NCBI GenBank assembly: GCA_964639175.1
Contig: CAZXCE010000308.1
Location: 1-9,787 of the forward strand
Reading direction: 5' to 3'
Length of the DNA: 9,787 bases
Source of the DNA: JACQXX01 sp964639175
GTDB lineage: Bacteria; Acidobacteriota; Blastocatellia; Chloracidobacteriales; Chloracidobacteriaceae
Every line of letters begins with the position of its first letter. Position 1 is the first letter of the stretch. Under the pieces are notes generated by a model, which saw only the letters and a list, made by a program, of their open reading frames with translations, was not told the DNA's origin and did not search any database. Of the stretch, positions 5,966 through 9,787 are shown in pieces. A program made the translations under genes and the position numbers.

Positions 5966-6665
5966 ATGAGCATACCGAATGAAGAATTACTGACGGCATT
6001 CAAGACTATCCTTGATTCATCGCTTGGGGCGATGGAAGAACGTTTCAATCAACGACTCGACGCTGTTGAGCACCGGCTCAACGCCAAAATTGACGGTGTT
6101 CACTCTGAACTCACTGCCAAAATTGACGGCGTTCACTCTGAACTCACTGCCAAAATTGACGGCGTTCACTCTGAACTCACTGCCANNNNNNNNNNNNNNN
6201 NNNNNNNNNNNNNNNNNNNNNNNNNNNNNNNNNNNNNNNNNNNNNNNNNNNNNNNNNNNNNNNNNNNNNNNNNNNNNNNNNNNNNAAACCGACAGTCTTC
6301 GATCTGAAATGATTGAGCGCTTTGATTTCCTCGATCAAAAAATTGACCGCGTCCAGGCAGATCTGAATGAGAAATTTGCGCTCCTCAGCAATCAGATTGG
6401 TGAGTTGAGAAAAGAACTGGATTACAAAATTGACCTGGTAACACACATGGCCAGGGATCTTTCACGCGATGTGAAAGACTTGAGATCTTCCATTCGAAAC
6501 CTTGAAACTGATCTCAACCATCTGGAACGCCGTGCCCTGTCAGCTCACCCGGATGCAACACGAGCACTGGCCCAAAACGCTCAGCTTTTTAACCAGGTTG
6601 AAGAGCTTGAAAAACGATTTCGCACACTTGAACAACAATTCAAAGCGCTAACCAAAAAAGAATGA
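5966..6665 (+). CDS. Coiled-coil protein with 11-residue tandem repeats, interrupted by an assembly gap
   Basis: The start ATG at 5966 lies 4 nt after the Rieske stop (TAA at 5959-5961), suggesting co-transcription and perhaps translational coupling; the ribosome binding site is weak. The N-terminal part (residues 1-39) is charged and helical (SLGAMEERFNQRLDAVEHRL). It is followed by three copies of AKIDGVHSELT shifted to start at Ala40, then by 100 N. After the gap the frame gives SLRSEMIERFDFLDQKIDRV and a long heptad-rich helix (ETDLNHLERR; VEELEKRFRTLEQQFKAL), ending KKE at TGA 6663-6665. The visible halves are in different frames, but the gap length is arbitrary, so this is not evidence of a frameshift. 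No signal peptide or membrane segment is seen. The true length and repeat number are unknown, and no function is recognised. The last bases belong to a heptamer repeat that continues downstream. Confidence 0.8.
6083..6185 (+). repeat. 33-bp tandem repeat (11 codons), at least three copies
   Basis: Units at 6083-6115, 6116-6148 and 6149-6181 encode AKIDGVHSELT each time. The first differs from the others by a single synonymous base (GGT against GGC), and units 2 and 3 are identical at the DNA level. A fourth copy begins (GCCA, 6182-6185) and runs into the gap. Near-identity of DNA indicates recent expansion or homogenisation. The eleven-residue period suits a hendecad (right-handed) coiled coil. 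Confidence 0.95.
6186..6285. other. Assembly gap (100 N)
   Basis: Exactly 100 N, the customary placeholder for a gap of unknown size. It falls inside the 33-bp tandem repeat, which very likely caused the break, so the real missing length and copy number cannot be read here. Confidence 0.97.
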
Positions 6666-6707
6666 AGCCATGGAATGAAGAATTGAGCCTGAAGAATGAA
6701 GAAATGG
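6660..6707. repeat. Heptamer array GAATGAA (left arm), overlapping the coiled-coil stop codon
   Basis: GAATGAA occurs at 6660, 6673 and 6694, with related units GAATTGA (6680), GCCTGAA (6687) and GAAATGG (6701) filling the 7-bp register from 6673 to 6707; one 6-nt spacer (6667-6672) breaks the phase. The first unit contains the TGA stop codon of the coiled-coil gene. It faces a matching inverted array at 6845-6894. Confidence 0.75.
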
Positions 6708-6844
6708 CTGGTCCTTTGTGGTTCAGCAACTTTTGGTTTTAACCTGCGAAGTGACGGAGGCTCGTTGCCCAGGTGTACCCCTGAGCGAACGTACCGCCGC
6801 CCAACTCCTGGGTTCTTTGTTAAAATCTCGGTGTGGTCCCAGGC
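6708..6844. other. 137-bp core between facing heptamer arrays
   Basis: No gene is supported here. The core contains small inverted motifs such as CCCAGG (6768-6773) with CCTGGG (6807-6812), and its outer ends (GGCTGG near 6706, CCAGGCC near 6839) are also roughly inverted. With the two flanking arrays it could be a small non-autonomous repeat element. It may also hold the promoter of the TonB-dependent receptor gene, but I could not identify one. Confidence 0.4.
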
Positions 6845-6894
6845 CATTCTTCATTCCCAATTCTTCATTCTCGATTCTTTCAGCTTCTTCATTC
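6845..6894. repeat. Heptamer array TTCATTC/CATTCTT (right arm)
   Basis: In 7-bp steps from 6845: CATTCTT, CATTCCC, AATTCTT, CATTCTC, GATTCTT, TCAGCTT, then an out-of-phase TTCATTC (6888-6894). Its reverse complement resembles the left array at 6660-6707 (GAATGAA, GAATTGR), so the two could pair. It ends 43 bp before the receptor start codon. Confidence 0.75.
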
Positions 6895-6920
6895 AAAAAA
6901 AGCTCCACCCCCCTAAAACG

Positions 6921-6927
6921 TAAGGAG
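6921..6927 (+). promoter_or_regulatory. Shine-Dalgarno TAAGGAG
   Basis: TAAGGAG lies 10 nt upstream of the ATG at 6938 and fixes the start of the receptor gene. Confidence 0.75.
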
Positions 6928-6937
6928 TACTCTTTTC

Positions 6938-9787
6938 ATGAGAAAACAAACTTTTGAGCGATTGATACTGCTCGTGGTTCTTTGTCTGTGCCCCTTGATC
7001 TCAGATGTGTTGTGGGCCCAGGCATATCGGGGATCCATTGTGGGGATCATTACCGACCAGACTGGCGGTGCGCTGGCTGGTGCCACTGTAACCGCCGTGA
7101 ATGTCAGTACAGGGATTGAACGATCTACCATCACAGCAGAGGATGGGAGCTATCGGATTCCGGAACTGGCGATTGGGACCTATGAAATTCGGGTTGAGCA
7201 ATCCGGGTTTAAATCAGCCACTGTGGCCAATGTGGTGGTAACCGTTGCCAGCCAGCAACGGGTGGATGCCGTCCTTCAGACGAGCAGCACCGTCTCAGAT
7301 ACGATTGTGGTCGAAGGGTCTGTCCCGCTGGTAGACACCACCACCAACGTGCTGGGAACAGTGTTGCAGAACAAACAAATCAGCGAACTTCCTGTCAATG
7401 GGCGCGATTTCCAAAAGCTTCTGATCATCAGCGCCGGGGCAAGCGGTGACCCAAGCGGCGCCGCCGATTCCCCTGGTTCATTTGGGTTGTTTAGTTCAAA
7501 CGGGAACCGTGGCCGGTCCAACAACTATTTGCTGGACGGAACGGATATGAACGATGGCTACCGCAATTTGCCAGCCATCAACCAGGGCGGGGTGTTTGGC
7601 GTCCCAGCCACCGTTCTGCCAATCGAAGCGATTTCGGAACTGGTGGTGCTGTCCAATTTTGCACCAGAATATGGTCGCAACTCAGGGGCCGTGGTCAACA
7701 TCGTGACCAAGTCAGGCACCAATGAATTCCACGGGAGCGTGTTTGAATTCTTCCGCAACAACGCGCTTGATGCCCGGAACTTTTTTAACACCAAGCCCAA
7801 TCCACAAACGGCGCTCCGCAATAACCAGTTTGGATTTGCGGTCGGCGGGCCAGTTGTCAAAAACAAGACGTTCTTTTTCGTCAACTATGAAGGTCAGCGC
7901 GAGCGGGTTGGCCTCAACAGCCTCGCCCGAGTGCCAGACCCACGTGAAATCGCTTCCCTGGGTGGTGCGACCAACCCCATCATTCAACAAATCCTGAATC
8001 GGAATCCGTGGCCAACGCCAAATATCTCAGTGCCGTTGTTTGATCCATCACCGAATGCCAGTATCACCACACCAGCGTTTGCCGATTCTGACAGCGTGAT
8101 TGCCAAAATTGACCATTCCTTTACCACCAATGACCAGATTTCGGGCCGCTATTATTTCGGCGATAGCGAACAGAGCTTCCCACTGGCCATCATCGGTGGC
8201 AACGTCCTGCCAGGCTTCAATACCAACACGCCAACCAGGGTTCAGGTGTTGTCGTTGTCCTACCTGAAGATCATTTCCAGCACCCTGGTCAATGAATTGC
8301 GCTATGGCTATAACCGGTACAACCAGGGCTTTTTTGCCCAGGACAATGATTTTGACCCAAATTCAATTGGACTCAACACCGGTGTGACCAACCCACGGGC
8401 ATTTGGCCTGCCCTTTATCCGCATCCGCAATGACGAACTGCTGGGATCGTCTATCGCGCCACTGGGAGCAACGCTTTCCGTGCCGCGCGGTCGTATCGCC
8501 ACCAATAATCAGATTATTGACAACGTTTCCTGGAAACTGAACAAACACGATTTAAAGTTTGGCTATGAATTCCGCCGAACGTTTGTCAACGGGTTCTTTG
8601 ACGCCGGGTACCGCGGACGAATTGATTTTGCGTCGCTCGAAGACTTCCTGGCCGGTCGTCCAAGTGGTGGACGCAGTGCCACTGGCGACTCACAGCGAGG
8701 AACTTTCCAAAATTCTCATGGCCTGTATCTGCAGGATAGCTTCCGCTTGACGCCGAAAGTAACACTCAATCTGGGGGTCCGCTACGACTATTTCGGCGTG
8801 CTGGGCGAAGAACGCAACCGGTTAAGCAACTTTGATTCGCAGCGCGGATTGTTTCTGACGGATCGGCTCTATGACCGTGACCCAAACAACTTCTCACCCC
8901 GCCTCGGGGTGGCCTGGGATGTGACCGGGAAAGGCAAAACCGTCATTCGCGCCGGGTGGGGGATTTTCTACGACAGCTTCTCCCAGGATTTCTTTGTTGG
9001 TCAGTTGCCGTTTAATACCTTCAATCCTGGACCGGCGTACAACCCGATTGGCGAATCCCCGATTCTCTTCTCATTTTCAGCCGTGGACCGCCTGACGCCT
9101 GGGGCTCAGGTATTTTCAGAATTTCTGGACTCAGACGTATTTGCCGTGGACAGCAACCTGCGTACGCCCTATGTCCAGAACTTCAACCTCAACTTCCAAC
9201 AGGAACTCTTTAAAAACACGGTACTTCAGGTTGGCTACGTTGGCTCGCAGGGTCGAAAACTGTACCGCTATCGCGACATCAACCAGCCTGGAAATCCAGC
9301 CGTCAATCCTGGACGACCATTTGATAATGGACCATTTGCTCCATCGGGTGGGACATTCTTCTATGTAAACCAGTTTGAAAGTACGGCAGCTTCTAACTAC
9401 AACTCACTGCAAACCACACTGACTATGCGCGAACTGCGTGGCTGGAACGTTTCAGTGAACTACACCTGGTCACATGCCATTGACAATGCCAGCGACGGCC
9501 AGGATTTCGTTCCCAACGCAACCCAACCGGACAACAGTTTTCGCCCTGACCTGGAACGCGGCAACTCCAACTATGACAGCCGTCACCGGTTTGTGGTGTC
9601 ATTTGTCTATCAATTGCCAAAATTTGACGTTACTAATCGGTTCATGAACAAGATGGTCAATGGCTGGCAGATGAGCGGGCTGATCACGGTCCGGAGCGGT
9701 AACCCCTTCCACGTCAATTTCTTTGACGATTTCAACGGTACGGGCGAATTCTTTCCTCGCCCAGAACTGGTGGGCTACCCCTATGCC
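6938..9787 (+). CDS. TonB-dependent receptor, Oar-like, with carboxypeptidase-regulatory-like domain (3' end outside window)
   Basis: An outer-membrane protein, 950 codons without a stop, cut by the window end. In order: a signal peptide (hydrophobic 9-22, likely cleaved after Ala27 in LWAQA); a carboxypeptidase-regulatory-like beta-sandwich (about 30-115: GSIVGIITDQTGGALAGATV, then SYRIPELAIGTYEIRVEQSG); DTIVVEG at 121-127, which resembles a TonB box; a plug domain (about 128-260: LPVNGRDFQKL, NNYLLDGTDMND, EYGRNSGAVVNIVTKSGTN); and a long beta-barrel with typical strands (NLGVRYDYFG; SPRLGVAWDV; VSVNYTWSHAIDNASDG). This architecture is the expanded Oar/SusC-like type common in acidobacteria, thought to take up oligosaccharides, peptides or other large nutrients using TonB energy; the substrate cannot be told. 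The final segment (GWQMSGLITVRSGNPF) is normally near the end of the barrel, so perhaps 100-150 residues are missing. No SusD-like partner is seen, though one could follow downstream. Confidence 0.93.
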   Translation, partial: MRKQTFERLILLVVLCLCPLISDVLWAQAYRGSIVGIITDQTGGALAGATVTAVNVSTGIERSTITAEDGSYRIPELAIGTYEIRVEQSGFKSATVANVVVTVASQQRVDAVLQTSSTVSDTIVVEGSVPLVDTTTNVLGTVLQNKQISELPVNGRDFQKLLIISAGASGDPSGAADSPGSFGLFSSNGNRGRSNNYLLDGTDMNDGYRNLPAINQGGVFGVPATVLPIEAISELVVLSNFAPEYGRNSGAVVNIVTKSGTNEFHGSVFEFFRNNALDARNFFNTKPNPQTALRNNQFGFAVGGPVVKNKTFFFVNYEGQRERVGLNSLARVPDPREIASLGGATNPIIQQILNRNPWPTPNISVPLFDPSPNASITTPAFADSDSVIAKIDHSFTTNDQISGRYYFGDSEQSFPLAIIGGNVLPGFNTNTPTRVQVLSLSYLKIISSTLVNELRYGYNRYNQGFFAQDNDFDPNSIGLNTGVTNPRAFGLPFIRIRNDELLGSSIAPLGATLSVPRGRIATNNQIIDNVSWKLNKHDLKFGYEFRRTFVNGFFDAGYRGRIDFASLEDFLAGRPSGGRSATGDSQRGTFQNSHGLYLQDSFRLTPKVTLNLGVRYDYFGVLGEERNRLSNFDSQRGLFLTDRLYDRDPNNFSPRLGVAWDVTGKGKTVIRAGWGIFYDSFSQDFFVGQLPFNTFNPGPAYNPIGESPILFSFSAVDRLTPGAQVFSEFLDSDVFAVDSNLRTPYVQNFNLNFQQELFKNTVLQVGYVGSQGRKLYRYRDINQPGNPAVNPGRPFDNGPFAPSGGTFFYVNQFESTAASNYNSLQTTLTMRELRGWNVSVNYTWSHAIDNASDGQDFVPNATQPDNSFRPDLERGNSNYDSRHRFVVSFVYQLPKFDVTNRFMNKMVNGWQMSGLITVRSGNPFHVNFFDDFNGTGEFFPRPELVGYPYA

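Noticed and set aside
5966..6665. A frameshift in the coiled-coil gene
   Set aside because: The two sides are in different frames only because the gap was filled with an arbitrary 100 N; the true length is unknown.
6696..6923. A 75-codon open frame before the receptor gene
   Set aside because: Its sequence is made of the heptamer arrays and core; it has no ribosome binding site or family resemblance.

Overview
The window looks like a contig from a free-living Gram-negative bacterium, most likely an acidobacterium (class Blastocatellia or a relative). This rests on an Oar-like TonB-dependent receptor with an N-terminal carboxypeptidase-regulatory-like domain, a soluble Ser/Thr kinase with an N-terminal zinc ribbon of the CxxC...CPxDG type and a C-terminal FGE-sulfatase domain, and repeat-rich intergenic DNA. 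The lineage is inferred from gene style; no rRNA or other decisive marker is present. A run of exactly 100 N marks a scaffold gap, so this is draft sequence.

Left third (minus strand): a class I DAHP synthase (79-1152), which matches my recollection of E. coli AroG almost residue for residue and opens the shikimate pathway, lies downstream of a 669-residue kinase-FGE fusion (1329-3338). The 176 bp between them hold a REP-like 61-bp palindrome that starts 4 nt after the kinase stop. Beyond the end of aroG, at the window edge, is a heptamer-phased inverted array (1-72).

Middle: a 468-bp AT-rich divergent intergenic region (3339-3806) carries a second heptamer array, a terminator-like inverted repeat and a plausible sigma70 promoter. 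Then, on the plus strand, come a secreted CAP/SCP (YkwD-type) protein with an unrecognised C-terminal domain (3807-4733), a Rieske oxygenase alpha subunit resembling choline monooxygenase (4846-5961) and, 4 nt after its stop, a coiled-coil protein (5966-6665). The coiled-coil gene contains 33-bp tandem repeats that run into the N gap.

Right third: a 272-bp intergenic region (6666-6937) has facing heptamer arrays around a 137-bp core. It is followed by a TonB-dependent receptor (6938-9787), open at the window end after 950 codons.

The genes do not form one recognisable pathway. The Rieske gene and the coiled-coil gene may be co-transcribed; the others look like separate units. The most unusual signal is in the non-coding DNA: three intergenic regions carry short arrays with a strict 7-bp period but three different sequences, reminiscent of the heptanucleotide STRR repeats of filamentous cyanobacteria. 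No tRNA, rRNA, CRISPR array, transposase or reverse transcriptase gene was seen.
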